Origin: Ruminococcus sp.
Lineage (GTDB): Bacteria > Bacillota > Clostridia > Oscillospirales > Ruminococcaceae
Assembly (NCBI RefSeq): GCF_019423705.1
Contig: NZ_JAHZAX010000001.1
Location: 324,187-360,977, forward strand
Direction: 5' to 3'
Length of the DNA: 36,791 bases
In this document: in pieces, positions 16,249 through 24,517 of the stretch
Layout of the letters: each line of letters opens with the position of its first letter
How positions within the stretch are numbered: the first letter of the stretch is position 1
Translations under genes and position numbers: made by a program
Notes under the pieces: model-generated
The model's database searches: none
What the model was told of the DNA's origin: nothing
Seen by the model: the letters and a program-made list of their open reading frames with translations, nothing else

Positions 16249-17544
16249 GTGATAGAGACATTTCGTAATGCCTGGAGAGTTCCGGAATTAAGAAAAAAAC
16301 TTCTATTTACTTTTTTCATCATCATCATTTACAGAATCGGCGGTACGGTACCAGTACCTTACCTCGATTCCGCAGCTCTGTCTGCTTGGTTTTCGGCGAG
16401 TGAAAATTCAGGTGACTTTTTCAGCTACCTGAACGTGCTGTCGGGAGGTAACTTCTCTAAGGCTACTCTCCTGGCGCTCTCCGTTTCGCCATATATCAAT
16501 GCGCAGATCATAATTCAGCTTCTGACCTATGCGCTGCCTCCGCTGGAAAGACTCCAGAAGGAAGGCCCTGAGGGCAGAAAGAAGCTTAACAAGATCACAA
16601 AGTATGCTTCTCTTGCGATTGCCATTTTCCAGGCGTGGGCTTATTACCTCACGATGAAAAAGGCAGGCGCAGTTGTCTATACTGACGGATTCAGCAAGAT
16701 TTTCGCTGAGATCGTTATTATCGCTTGCTTTACAGCAGGTGCGTCGCTTACCATTTGGCTCGGCGATGAGATCAATGAGAAGGGTATCGGAAACGGTATC
16801 TCAATGCTCCTCTTCGCAGGTATCATTGCAAGAGGTCCTTCAGCTGTACTCAGTCTCTTCGATTATATGAAGACCGGCGAGGCTAAGAACATCATTCTTG
16901 TTATCTTCATCCTCATCGTGTTCGTTTTGATGATCGGTTTCATCATCTTTATGAACGAGGCTGAAAGACGTATCCCGATACAGTACGCAAAGAGAGTTGT
17001 CGGAAGAAAGCAGTACGGCGGTCAGAATACTTTTATTCCTATCAAGATCGCAATGAGCGGTGTTATGCCGATCATCTTCGCAATGGCATTTATGTCACTT
17101 CCTTCTACACTCAAGATGTTCATTGAACCAAAGAGCGGAAGCTTCTACGATCACTTCCTCAAGTGGTTCGAGTACACTCATCCGTTCTATGCTTGTCTGT
17201 ACTTTGTACTGATCATCGGTTTCAACTATTTCTACGTTTCAATGCAGTATAACCCACTTGAGATCGCAAACAACCTCAGACAGAATAACGGCGGTATCCC
17301 TGGTATCAGACCGGGCAGACCAACATCCGATTATCTTAAGAAGGTTCTGTCAAAGATAACATTGGTAGGAGCTGTGTTCCTCGGAATCATCGCTATCTTC
17401 CCTATTATCTTTTCTTCGATCACAAAGATGAATATTGCGATGGGCGGTACTTCGATACTTATCGTTGTTTCCGTTGCACTTGAAACAGCAAGAACTATGG
17501 AATCTCAGATGATGATGCGTCATCATAAGGGCTTCCTTGAATAA
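16249..17544 (+). CDS. secY: Preprotein translocase subunit SecY
   Basis: Channel of the general secretion pathway in the cell membrane. 431 residues with about ten hydrophobic segments. The start is GTG 16249, with GAGGTGAT (16235-16242) inside the L15 tail as ribosome binding site. Signatures: YRIGGTVPVPYLD, LSVSPYINAQIIIQLL (plug region) and RRIPIQYAKRVVGRKQYGGQ (cytoplasmic loop). It presumably exports the GH74 lipoprotein among others. Confidence 0.98.
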   Translation: MIETFRNAWRVPELRKKLLFTFFIIIIYRIGGTVPVPYLDSAALSAWFSASENSGDFFSYLNVLSGGNFSKATLLALSVSPYINAQIIIQLLTYALPPLERLQKEGPEGRKKLNKITKYASLAIAIFQAWAYYLTMKKAGAVVYTDGFSKIFAEIVIIACFTAGASLTIWLGDEINEKGIGNGISMLLFAGIIARGPSAVLSLFDYMKTGEAKNIILVIFILIVFVLMIGFIIFMNEAERRIPIQYAKRVVGRKQYGGQNTFIPIKIAMSGVMPIIFAMAFMSLPSTLKMFIEPKSGSFYDHFLKWFEYTHPFYACLYFVLIIGFNYFYVSMQYNPLEIANNLRQNNGGIPGIRPGRPTSDYLKKVLSKITLVGAVFLGIIAIFPIIFSSITKMNIAMGGTSILIVVSVALETARTMESQMMMRHHKGFLE

Positions 17545-17584
17545 GATCCATTAGCTTTACGTTAGAGATAAAAAGGAGTTAAAA

Positions 17585-18217
17585 ATGAATATTATTCTTT
17601 TAGGCGCTCCCGGTGCGGGAAAAGGAACACAGGCTGAGGTTATTTGCGAGGCTCTGAAAATTCCTACGATTTCTACTGGCAATATGCTCAGAGCGGCTGT
17701 TAAGGCCGGTACTGAGTACGGTCTCAAGGCTAAGGCTGCAATGGATGCTGGTGACCTTGTTTCTGACGATATCGTGATCGGTATCCTCAAGGACAGGATC
17801 GCTGAGCCTGACGCTCAGAATGGTTTCATTCTCGACGGCTTCCCAAGAACAGTTCCTCAGGCTGAGGCGCTGGACGCTATGGGCGTTAAGATCGACAAGG
17901 TAATCGAGATCTACGTTCCTGATGAGACTATTCAGCAGAGACTTTCAGGCAGAAGAGTTTGCCTTGACTGCGGCGCTACTTATCACACAGCTTTCAAGCC
18001 TTCAAAGGTAGAGGGCGTATGTGATGTTTGCGGCAAGCCTATCGTTATCCGTAAGGACGACGAGCCTGCAACAGTTATCAGCAGACTTCAGACATATCAC
18101 AAATCGACCGCCCCTCTCAAGGATTATTACGGTAAGCAGGGCAAGCTTGTTACCGTTGAGGGACAGGACAAGGTAGAGGACACTTCAAAGCTCGTCCTCG
18201 AAGCCGTTAAGGCATAG
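17585..18217 (+). CDS. adk: Adenylate kinase
   Basis: Interconverts ATP + AMP and 2 ADP in the cytoplasm. 210 residues. P-loop GAPGAGKGT (residues 7-15). The LID domain carries a four-Cys zinc site (C126, C129, C146, C149), as in Gram-positive enzymes. FILDGFPRT is the AMP-binding signature. Location behind secY is canonical. Confidence 0.98.
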   Translation: MNIILLGAPGAGKGTQAEVICEALKIPTISTGNMLRAAVKAGTEYGLKAKAAMDAGDLVSDDIVIGILKDRIAEPDAQNGFILDGFPRTVPQAEALDAMGVKIDKVIEIYVPDETIQQRLSGRRVCLDCGATYHTAFKPSKVEGVCDVCGKPIVIRKDDEPATVISRLQTYHKSTAPLKDYYGKQGKLVTVEGQDKVEDTSKLVLEAVKA

Positions 18218-18235
18218 AATCCGAGGCGTTTTTAA

Positions 18236-18982
18236 ATGATATGCGTTAAATCAAATAAAGAGATCGAGAAAATGCAGAAGGCGGGAGCAATAACCGCCGG
18301 AGCATTGATCGCTGCGGGCGAGGCTATCAGACCGGGTATGACTACCTACGAGCTCGATAAAGTCGTTCACAGATATATTACCTCACACGGCGCTAAGCCA
18401 AGCTTTTTGGGCTACGGCGGATTCCCAGGTTCAGCCTGCATTTCCGTCAACGATGAGATAATACACGGTATCCCCGGTCCTAGAAAAATTCAGGAAGGCG
18501 ACATCGTTTCAGTAGACGTCGGCGCTTATATCGACGGCTATCACGGCGATTCCTGCAAAACTTTCGCTGTCGGAAAAATTTCTCCTGAGGCGGAAGCACT
18601 TATGAAGTCAACTGAGGAAAGCCTTTATCTTGCAATAGATATGGTAAAGCCGGGCGTAAGACTTGGCGACCTCGGTGCGGCAATTCAGAAGTACAATGAG
18701 GACAATGGATTCTCGGTCGTAAGACAGTTCGTCGGCCACGGCGTTGGAAGAGATCTTCACGAAGATCCGGAAGTTCCAAACTACGGCAAAGCAGGTCACG
18801 GAATCAGACTTGTGGCTGGTATGGTCATCGCTATCGAGCCTATGATAAATATGGGCACGGCAGATATCAAGACTATGCCTGATGGTTGGACTGTCAAAAC
18901 CAGAGACGGCAAATGGGCCGCTCATTTTGAGCATACAATCGCTGTTACTCCCGATGGGGCAGTTATCCTGACCAAGGTATGA
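18236..18982 (+). CDS. map: Methionine aminopeptidase, type I
   Basis: Removes the initiator Met from new proteins. 248 residues. All five metal ligands are visible: D94, D105, H168, E201 and E232, in VDVGAYIDGYHGD, GHGVGRDLHEDP, AIEPM and HFEHT. There is no N-terminal zinc-finger extension. The stop overlaps the next start (ATGA at 18979). Confidence 0.98.
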   Translation: MICVKSNKEIEKMQKAGAITAGALIAAGEAIRPGMTTYELDKVVHRYITSHGAKPSFLGYGGFPGSACISVNDEIIHGIPGPRKIQEGDIVSVDVGAYIDGYHGDSCKTFAVGKISPEAEALMKSTEESLYLAIDMVKPGVRLGDLGAAIQKYNEDNGFSVVRQFVGHGVGRDLHEDPEVPNYGKAGHGIRLVAGMVIAIEPMINMGTADIKTMPDGWTVKTRDGKWAAHFEHTIAVTPDGAVILTKV

Positions 18983-19281
18983 CGGAGAAAAGCGTTGTAG
19001 ATATACAGGTCGGCAACATCGTCAAAGCGAACGCAGGCCGTGATAAAGGCAGATATTTTGTTGCGATAGCTGCCAGCGGCGGCTTTGTGTATATCGCAGA
19101 CGGCAAGGAGCGCAAGCTTCAAAAGCCAAAGCGAAAGAACCCAAAGCACATTTCACCTGCGGGCGTCAATATCGATGTGACAGGGCTGACAAACAGAAAG
19201 TTAAGACAGCTGATAAACAAGGTTTTGACCCAAACCGAATTTCAGCAGACCCAAAGCCTTTTAGATGGGGAGGTTTTTTAA
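18979..19281 (+). CDS. KOW-domain RNA-binding protein (L14e/L6e-like)
   Basis: Small basic protein of 100 residues. The front (VQVGNIVKANAGRDKGRYF-like) is a KOW motif of the kind seen in ribosomal and NusG-family proteins, followed by a Lys/Arg-rich stretch (KLQKPKRKNPKH). Genes of this sort between map and infA are common in Clostridia; the molecular role is not established. It overlaps map by four bases and infA by one (TAATG), so it is translated as part of the operon. Confidence 0.85.
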   Translation: MTEKSVVDIQVGNIVKANAGRDKGRYFVAIAASGGFVYIADGKERKLQKPKRKNPKHISPAGVNIDVTGLTNRKLRQLINKVLTQTEFQQTQSLLDGEVF

Positions 19282-19499
19282 TGTCAAAGGAAGACGTTAT
19301 CGAACTTGAGGGAACGGTCATTGAGGCTAAGCCTAATGCAACGTTTCTGGTAGAACTTTCAAACGGTCATAAAATCCTTGCTCATATTTCGGGTAAGCTT
19401 CGTATGAATTATATTCGTATCGTGCCCGGAGATAAGGTAACGGTCGAAATGTCACCGTATGACTTGACAAAAGGAAGAATCACCTGGAGAGCTAAGTAA
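19281..19499 (+). CDS. infA: Translation initiation factor IF-1
   Basis: Binds the ribosomal A site during initiation. 72 residues with an S1-like OB fold. MSKEDVIELEGTVIEAKPNA, LAHISGKLRMNYIRI and GDKVTVEMSPYDLTKGRI are diagnostic. ATG overlaps the stop of the KOW protein. Confidence 0.98.
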   Translation: MSKEDVIELEGTVIEAKPNATFLVELSNGHKILAHISGKLRMNYIRIVPGDKVTVEMSPYDLTKGRITWRAK

Positions 19500-19560
19500 G
19501 CTTTCCTAATAAGTTTAAGAATTTATAATTCTTGTCGCTAAATTCAAAGGAGGTATTTCA

Positions 19561-19674
19561 ATGAAAGTAAGACCTTCAGTTAAGCCAATCTGCGAGAAGT
19601 GCAAGGTAATCAAGAGAAAAGGCAAGATAATGGTTATCTGCCAGAATCCTAAGCACAAACAACGTCAGGGCTAA
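19561..19674 (+). CDS. rpmJ: 50S ribosomal protein L36, zinc-binding type
   Basis: Smallest ribosomal protein, 37 residues: MKVRPSVKPICEKCKVIK at the front, then the CxxC ... C ... H zinc ligands (CEKC, C near residue 27, H near 32). AAAGGAGG precedes the ATG. Position between infA and rpsM is canonical. Confidence 0.97.
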   Translation: MKVRPSVKPICEKCKVIKRKGKIMVICQNPKHKQRQG

Positions 19675-19703
19675 CAAACCAATAATGGAGGTGCAGCTAA
19701 ATA

Positions 19704-20072
19704 ATGGCTCGTATTGCTGGTATCGACCTGCCAAAGGATAAGAGAATTGAAATTGCTCTTACTTATATCTATGGTATAGGTCAGAAGACTGCTACTAAGA
19801 TTCTTAATGAAACAGGCGTAAATCCTGACACAAGAGTTAAGGATATGTCTGAGGACGATGTAGCTAAATTGCGTGAATATATTGACCACAACATCACAGT
19901 TGAGGGTGACCTCAGAAGAAATGTTGCGCTCAATATCAAGAGATTGACAGAAATCGGTTGTTATCGTGGTCTTCGTCACAGAAGAGGTCTCCCTGTAAGA
20001 GGTCAGAGAACTAAGACCAACGCAAGAACTCGTAAGGGTCCTGTAAAGACAATCGCTAATAAGAAGAAGTAA
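19704..20072 (+). CDS. rpsM: 30S ribosomal protein S13
   Basis: Head protein contacting the P-site tRNA and S19. 122 residues. ARIAGIDLPKDKRIEIALTY and the tail RGLRHRRGLPVRGQRTKTNA are family hallmarks. Good AATGGAGG site. Confidence 0.98.
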   Translation: MARIAGIDLPKDKRIEIALTYIYGIGQKTATKILNETGVNPDTRVKDMSEDDVAKLREYIDHNITVEGDLRRNVALNIKRLTEIGCYRGLRHRRGLPVRGQRTKTNARTRKGPVKTIANKKK

Positions 20073-20086
20073 GGAGGGTGTGAACA

Positions 20087-20485
20087 ATGGCTCAGGCTAA
20101 GAAGAAGACTACTATCCGTCGTCGTCGTGAAAGAAAGAACATTGAACAGGGACAGGTTCATATCCAGTCTACTTTTAACAACACCATCGTAACTATTACA
20201 GATATGCAGGGCAATGCTATTTCTTGGGCATCTGCCGGCGGACTCGGCTTCAGAGGTTCTAAGAAGTCTACTCCATTCGCTGCTCAGACAGCTGCTGAAA
20301 CTGCTGCTAGAGCTGCTAAGGAGCACGGCCTTAAGACAGTTGAAGTTTTCGTAAAGGGACCTGGTGCTGGCCGTGAAGCTGCTATCAGAGCTTTGCAGTC
20401 AGAGGATCTGGAAGTTAGACTTATCAAGGATGTAACTCCGATCCCTCACAACGGATGCCGTCCTCCTAAGAGAAGACGTGTATAG
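20087..20485 (+). CDS. rpsK: 30S ribosomal protein S11
   Basis: Platform protein of the small subunit. 132 residues. The typical front is basic (KKKTTIRRRRERKN). Core blocks: HIQSTFNNTIVTITD and GPGAGREAAIRAL, then the tail DVTPIPHNGCRPPKRRRV. AAGGAGGG precedes the ATG. Confidence 0.98.
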   Translation: MAQAKKKTTIRRRRERKNIEQGQVHIQSTFNNTIVTITDMQGNAISWASAGGLGFRGSKKSTPFAAQTAAETAARAAKEHGLKTVEVFVKGPGAGREAAIRALQSEDLEVRLIKDVTPIPHNGCRPPKRRRV

Positions 20486-20499
20486 TTCATTAGACAATT

Positions 20500-20555
20500 T
20501 GAGTTTGTAGTTTACTCAAAGTCGGGTAAGCAATTCGGCTAAGACCCGATAACAT
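20500..20555 (+). promoter_or_regulatory. Hairpins in the S11-S4 gap
   Basis: TTTGAGT pairs with ACTCAAA around nine bases, and GTCGGGT pairs with ACCCGAT around about 16. There is no T-run. S4 is a known autogenous repressor in other bacteria, so a leader element in front of rpsD is plausible but unproven. Confidence 0.4.
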
Positions 20556-20578
20556 TTTAGAAAACGGAGGTATTTACT

Positions 20579-21175
20579 ATGGCAGTAAATAGAGAACCAA
20601 TCCTTAAGAGATGTAAGTCTCTTGGTATCAGCCCAATGGTTATGGGTATTGCAAAGGAAACAAAGCGTGATCCTAATGCAAATAAGAGAAAGAAAGTTTC
20701 AGAATACGGTATGCAGCTCAAGGAAAAGCAGAAGCTGAAGTTCATCTACGGCGTGCTTGAGAAGCAGTTCCGTCATCTGTTCGAGCTTGCTGAGAAGATG
20801 GAAGGTCAGGCCGGTGCCAACCTTATCACACTTCTTGAGTCAAGACTTGACAGCGTTGTTTTCAGAATGGGCCTTGCTATGACAAGAAGAGAGGCTCGTC
20901 AGCTCGTTGTTCACGGTCACTATCTTGTAAATGGCAAGAGAGTTGACATTCCTTCTTACAGGATCAAGGAAGGCGACGTTATCTCACTTAAGGAAAACAG
21001 CAAGAAGAGCGAGAAGTTCAAGCAGATCATCGAAGCAACTGCTTCAAGAACAACTCCTACCTGGCTTGATGTAAACAAGGACAACCAGACTGCTAAGGTT
21101 CTTCGTTTGCCAGTTAAGGAAGACCTTGACTATGACATCGAGGAGCACCTCATCGTCGAGTTGTATTCTAAATAA
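20579..21175 (+). CDS. rpsD: 30S ribosomal protein S4
   Basis: Primary 16S rRNA binder and, in other bacteria, repressor of the alpha operon. 198 residues. YGVLEKQFRHLFELAEKM and the S4 RNA-binding domain (ESRLDSVVFRMGLAMTRREA, VNGKRVDIPSYRI) are clear. It lies between rpsK and rpoA, as in Clostridia, whereas in Bacillus it sits elsewhere. Confidence 0.98.
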   Translation: MAVNREPILKRCKSLGISPMVMGIAKETKRDPNANKRKKVSEYGMQLKEKQKLKFIYGVLEKQFRHLFELAEKMEGQAGANLITLLESRLDSVVFRMGLAMTRREARQLVVHGHYLVNGKRVDIPSYRIKEGDVISLKENSKKSEKFKQIIEATASRTTPTWLDVNKDNQTAKVLRLPVKEDLDYDIEEHLIVELYSK

Positions 21176-21189
21176 TGTATTGATAGTGG

Positions 21190-21229
21190 TTCTCTCGGTA
21201 TGCACTCATCGTGGGTGCGTATCGGAGAA
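21190..21229 (+). promoter_or_regulatory. Strong hairpin in the S4-rpoA gap
   Basis: TTCTC and GGTATGCACTC pair with GGGTGCGTATC and GAGAA, giving an 11-bp core stem with three G-U pairs and a flanking helix. No T-run follows. It sits about 75 bases before rpoA and could be a regulatory or processing site. Confidence 0.45.
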
Positions 21230-21305
21230 ATACTTGATATGTTTTTGGAAGTGCATATGCTGATAACAGATAAAACAATCGAGTTTGAAAACAGGAGGGT
21301 TTTAA

Positions 21306-22265
21306 ATGCTTGAAAAAATAGAAAAGCCTGAAATCGAAACGGCCGAGCTTAAGAGCAACGGAACATACGGCAAGTTTATTCTCGAGCCTCTGGAGCGTGG
21401 CTATGGTATTACGCTCGGAAACAGTCTGAGACGTGTACTACTCTCCTCTTTGCCAGGCGTCGCCGTTACTTCGGTAAAAATTGACGGTGTACACCACGAA
21501 CTATCAACAATTCCCGGAGTTAAGGAAGATGTTACTGAGATCATTCTTAACCTCAAGGGTTTAACTGCAAAGCTATACGGCGAAGGCCCTAAGACTATCT
21601 ACATTGAAGCAGAAGGCGAGTGCGTTGTTACCGCCGGAGACATCAAGACAGATTCTGAGGTCGATATCCTTGTTCCTGATATGCACATCGCTACATTGGG
21701 ACCAGGCGCTAAGCTTTATATGGAAATTACCATCGACAGAGGCCGTGGATATGTTTCTGCGGAGAAGAATAAGGCTCTTATGCCTAATGCCCCTATCGGT
21801 GTTATTGCAGTAGACAGTATTTATACGCCGGTATTAAAGGTGAACTTCACGGTGGACAACACCCGTGTTGGACAGATCACCGACTTTGATAAGCTTACTT
21901 TGGAGGTTTGGACAGACGGTACTATCTCCGCAAAGGAAGCTGTATCTATGGCAGCCAAACTCCTCAACGAGCATCTAAATCTCTTCGTTGATCTCTCTGA
22001 AGAGACCAATGTTGTTGAGATGATGGTTGAAAAAGATGAAAAGGGAAAGGAAAAGATCCTTGAGATGACCATTGAGGAACTTGACTTATCCGTGCGTTCA
22101 TTTAACTGTCTCAAGCGTGCAGGAATTAACACGGTTAACGATTTGATTGAAAAGTCTGCTGAAGAGATGATGAAGGTAAGAAACCTTGGTAAGAAGTCAT
22201 TTGACGAGGTCAAGGAGAAGCTTCATTCATTGGGTTACGACCTTAATTCAGAAGACGATAATTAA
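21306..22265 (+). CDS. rpoA: RNA polymerase alpha subunit
   Basis: Assembly platform of RNA polymerase. 319 residues. The N-terminal domain has LEPLERGYGITLGNSLRRVL and the C-terminal domain has LDLSVRSFNCLKRAGINTVN, LGKKSFDEVKEKL. The C-terminal domain can read UP elements such as the A/T-rich tract before cas5. AGGAGGG precedes the ATG. Confidence 0.98.
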   Translation: MLEKIEKPEIETAELKSNGTYGKFILEPLERGYGITLGNSLRRVLLSSLPGVAVTSVKIDGVHHELSTIPGVKEDVTEIILNLKGLTAKLYGEGPKTIYIEAEGECVVTAGDIKTDSEVDILVPDMHIATLGPGAKLYMEITIDRGRGYVSAEKNKALMPNAPIGVIAVDSIYTPVLKVNFTVDNTRVGQITDFDKLTLEVWTDGTISAKEAVSMAAKLLNEHLNLFVDLSEETNVVEMMVEKDEKGKEKILEMTIEELDLSVRSFNCLKRAGINTVNDLIEKSAEEMMKVRNLGKKSFDEVKEKLHSLGYDLNSEDDN

Positions 22266-22283
22266 AGTAAGGAGTGAAAATCT

Positions 22284-22625
22284 ATGCCAGGCACAAGAAA
22301 GCTGGGAAGAACTAGCGAGCAGAGAAAAGCAATGCTCAGAGCTATGGTTACTTATCTTCTCGAAAACGGTAAGATTGAAACCACTGTAACAAGAGCTAAG
22401 GAAGTTGCTGCTATGACTGAGAAAATGATTACTCTCGGCAAGGCAGGAGACCTCCACTCAAAGCGTCAGGTACTTTCTTATGTTACTAAGGAAGCTGTTG
22501 CTAAGAAGCTGTTTGACGAGATCGCACCTTCATATGAGGGAAGAAACGGCGGCTACACAAAGATCATCAAGATCGGCCCTCGTCGTGGCGACGCTGCTGA
22601 AATGGCTATCATTCAGTTGGTTTAA
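22284..22625 (+). CDS. rplQ: 50S ribosomal protein L17
   Basis: Tunnel-exit protein, last gene of the super-operon. 113 residues. RKLGRTSEQRKAMLRAMV and the tail RRGDAAEMAIIQLV are family blocks. A strong terminator follows 53 bases later. Confidence 0.98.
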   Translation: MPGTRKLGRTSEQRKAMLRAMVTYLLENGKIETTVTRAKEVAAMTEKMITLGKAGDLHSKRQVLSYVTKEAVAKKLFDEIAPSYEGRNGGYTKIIKIGPRRGDAAEMAIIQLV

Positions 22626-22677
22626 TAGTTTTATAATTTACGATTTATAAAACACAAATTTTGCGATTTTAGAATTT

Positions 22678-22709
22678 AAGGCTGTATCCTTCGGGGTACA
22701 GCCTTTTTT
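22678..22709 (+). terminator. Terminator of the ribosomal super-operon
   Basis: AAGGCTGTATCC (22678-22689) pairs with GGGTACAGCCTT (22694-22705) around a TTCG tetraloop, followed by a T-run. It is the only strong terminator between L17 and the lysis cassette. Confidence 0.95.
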
Positions 22710-22769
22710 GTGTTGCTTGCAATTTTTCGGCGAATTATGGCGTGTGATAAACTGCATATAGTGATTTGG

Positions 22770-22794
22770 GTAGGGGCGAACATCGTTCGCCCGT
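22770..22794. repeat. REP-like palindromic repeat, GTAGGGGCGAACATCGTTCGCCC family, copy 2
   Basis: GGGCGAAC (22774-22781) pairs perfectly with GTTCGCCC (22785-22792) around ATC. Near-identical to 71-95. Confidence 0.75.
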
Positions 22795-22820
22795 CAGCTT
22801 GTTGAAAAGTCCGAAACAAG

Positions 22821-22877
22821 TGGGACGTCGAGGACGCAAATTGTTGTGAGCTTCGTCGAACAACAATTTTCCCCTAC
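22821..22877. repeat. Composite REP: GGGACGTCGAGGACGC unit split by a second palindrome
   Basis: The left part (GGGACGTCGAGGACGC) and the end (CCCCTACA) match the REP units at 16-43 and 2666-2692. In place of the expected CGT between them lies an unrelated palindrome with 10-bp arms AAATTGTTGT and ACAACAATTT. It looks like one small palindrome inserted into another. Confidence 0.6.
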
Positions 22878-22881
22878 ATAT

Positions 22882-23787
22882 TTATACGAGCGCCTTTCCA
22901 AGTTTGTCGATAAATTTGCTGCCTGCAATGCCGTTTTGTTTGTATCCCCATTTTTTCAACAGGGCGTTGACGGATTTTTTAGTGCCTTCGCCGAAAATAT
23001 TGTTTTTATCAAGGTTGACGTTGTGCAGGCCTTTATTTTTTGCGATCATAAGAAGATACTTTAAGGCGAGGACTGTGGAATTTTTATCGCCCTTTTTGCA
23101 GCCGCTTGTATCGAGTGCTTTTTTGTCGGGCTTTGAGGTTTCTGAGCCGCTGAGGTTGTTAAGTCCGCCTGCTCTGATGATAGAGGGGTAGTCTTTGTAT
23201 GCGTAATTGCAGTCGCAGCTGCCGTTTACGCCGTTGACAGTGGCTTTGCTGGTGTATTGCCACATTCCGTAGCTTTCGGCGCTTGGTTTTGCAACGTCAA
23301 AATGTGCGACCCAGATATCAAAGCGGTATTTCACCTTGTCGGAAACTTTGCGGCTGAGGAAATCCGCATAGCTGTAAAGGGCGGCGTAATAGCCGCTTTT
23401 TTCAAGGTGTGTGCAAAATGCGGTTACAATCTTGTCGATAGCTTCACGGGGAAGCTCGTTTTGGGAAGCGTCCTCGATATCGAATGCAAGGGGATATTCA
23501 AAGGTCTTGCCCTTGACGGCTTCAAGGAAGGTTTTCGCTTCCGCAAGGGCGTCGGCTTCTGTTAGGGCGTAGGAATACCAATATGCGCCGACTTTCAGAC
23601 CGGCTTTTTTGGCGGCTTGATAATTTCGCTCAAAGCTTTCGTCCTTTTGCTTTGCATATTTGCCGTAGCCTGCGTTTAGCATTACGAAGGTGTAACCAGC
23701 GGCGGCGACTTTTTCAAAATCCACTATCCCCTGCCAATGGGAAACGTCAATGCCCTTGGCTTTTTCAGTTGTTTTGGTCGTTGCCAT
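22882..23787 (-). CDS. GH25 lysozyme (phage-type endolysin)
   Basis: Predicted N-acetylmuramidase that cuts peptidoglycan. 301 residues from the ATG at 23787, set by GGAGGTG (23800-23794); a GTG three codons upstream lies inside that site. The GH25 domain (about residues 10-205) shows GIDVSHWQG with D14, and AFDIED with D103 and E105, the expected catalytic acids. After a Ser/Lys linker, residues about 225-301 form a peptidoglycan-binding-like domain (DKNSTVLALKYLLMIAKNKG). There is no signal peptide, which fits holin-dependent release. The start overlaps the holin gene by 23 bases. Confidence 0.93.
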   Translation of the reverse strand: MATTKTTEKAKGIDVSHWQGIVDFEKVAAAGYTFVMLNAGYGKYAKQKDESFERNYQAAKKAGLKVGAYWYSYALTEADALAEAKTFLEAVKGKTFEYPLAFDIEDASQNELPREAIDKIVTAFCTHLEKSGYYAALYSYADFLSRKVSDKVKYRFDIWVAHFDVAKPSAESYGMWQYTSKATVNGVNGSCDCNYAYKDYPSIIRAGGLNNLSGSETSKPDKKALDTSGCKKGDKNSTVLALKYLLMIAKNKGLHNVNLDKNNIFGEGTKKSVNALLKKWGYKQNGIAGSKFIDKLGKALV

Positions 23788-23980
23788 TTTTGTCACCTCC
23801 TGACTTCTTTACCGACTGCGTTCCGAAATAAAATGATATCACCACGGTGAAAACTGTGATAAACTGCTCTGAGCTGACGATACTTTTCAGCGCCAGCAGA
23901 CAGAACACCCCTGTGAGGGCAAGGGTCACAAGGCTTTTCACGTCGATGAGTTTTGCCAATTTTTCTTTGAGTTTCAACAA
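23765..23980 (-). CDS. Phage-type holin
   Basis: Small membrane protein of 71 residues. Two hydrophobic segments (about 18-31, VTLALTGVFCLLAL, and 37-52, SEQFITVFTVVISFYF) are followed by a charged, Gly/Asn-rich tail (KKSGGDKNGNDQNN). That layout is typical of small phage holins. The TTG start at 23980 is set by GGGAG 5 bases upstream. It is placed directly before a leaderless lysozyme, which supports the call. The exact holin family is not identified. Confidence 0.75.
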   Translation of the reverse strand: MLKLKEKLAKLIDVKSLVTLALTGVFCLLALKSIVSSEQFITVFTVVISFYFGTQSVKKSGGDKNGNDQNN

Positions 23981-24207
23981 TATCTCTCCCTTTCCAGATC
24001 TGTTATCTTTTGCTCCGCCGCCGTGACACGGGCGATGAGGGCGTTGTGCTCGGCGACGGCCTGTTCCAGCCTATCTATCCTATATATAATAAGCCGCTCG
24101 GAGGCTTCCTGTGACTTTCGGTTCTCTTTGGCTTCCGAACGTGAGATTATGAGCTGGCAGGCTATGCTGGCGGCCGCTGCGATAAATGCTGCTAGGATCG
24201 CTTCCAT
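23974..24207 (-). CDS. Small membrane-anchored coiled-coil protein of the lysis cassette
   Basis: 77 residues from ATG 24207, behind GGAGGTGAT; an upstream TTG lies inside that site. One hydrophobic N-terminal segment (EAILAAFIAAAASIACQLII) is followed by a coiled coil (RIDRLEQAVAEHNALIARVT and on). Proteins of this build are common before phage holins and may modulate them, but I cannot name the family. It overlaps the holin start by seven bases. Confidence 0.7.
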   Translation of the reverse strand: MEAILAAFIAAAASIACQLIISRSEAKENRKSQEASERLIIYRIDRLEQAVAEHNALIARVTAAEQKITDLERERYC

Positions 24208-24483
24208 AAAGATCACCTCCAAATAAATAATTTTGCTTGAAATTCCGTCTGCAAGAGGGCATTGCAGACAGGCCTTTCACTTATCCCGAAAAAGGGGCGA
24301 AAAGTTGCATAAAAAATGCAACAATTGCTGAAATGTTGCCAAATTAAAAGATAAATCATTTGTTTATACAAATATATTGCGGCAAAATTGACATAGTTGC
24401 ACAATGATTTTTGACCCGATTTTGTATAAGTTAAAATAGCCATAAAGGGCAAAAAGTTTATATCACAAAGTGCTGAGATACTA

Positions 24484-24512
24484 TTGACAGGCAGTAAAAT
24501 GAATGATATTAT
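24484..24512 (+). promoter_or_regulatory. Promoter of the GH2 gene
   Basis: TTGACA (24484-24489) and TATTAT (24507-24512) are separated by exactly 17 bases. Transcription would start near 24519, right at the foot of the leader hairpin. Confidence 0.75.
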
Positions 24513-24517
24513 AAACA

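Noticed and set aside
24386..24395. Ten-base match to the start of the crRNA-like spacer (TATGTCAATT on the minus strand)
   Set aside because: The flanking bases read AAC rather than TTC, the match stops at 10, and the sequence is an AT-rich promoter-like one (TTGACA). Probably chance.
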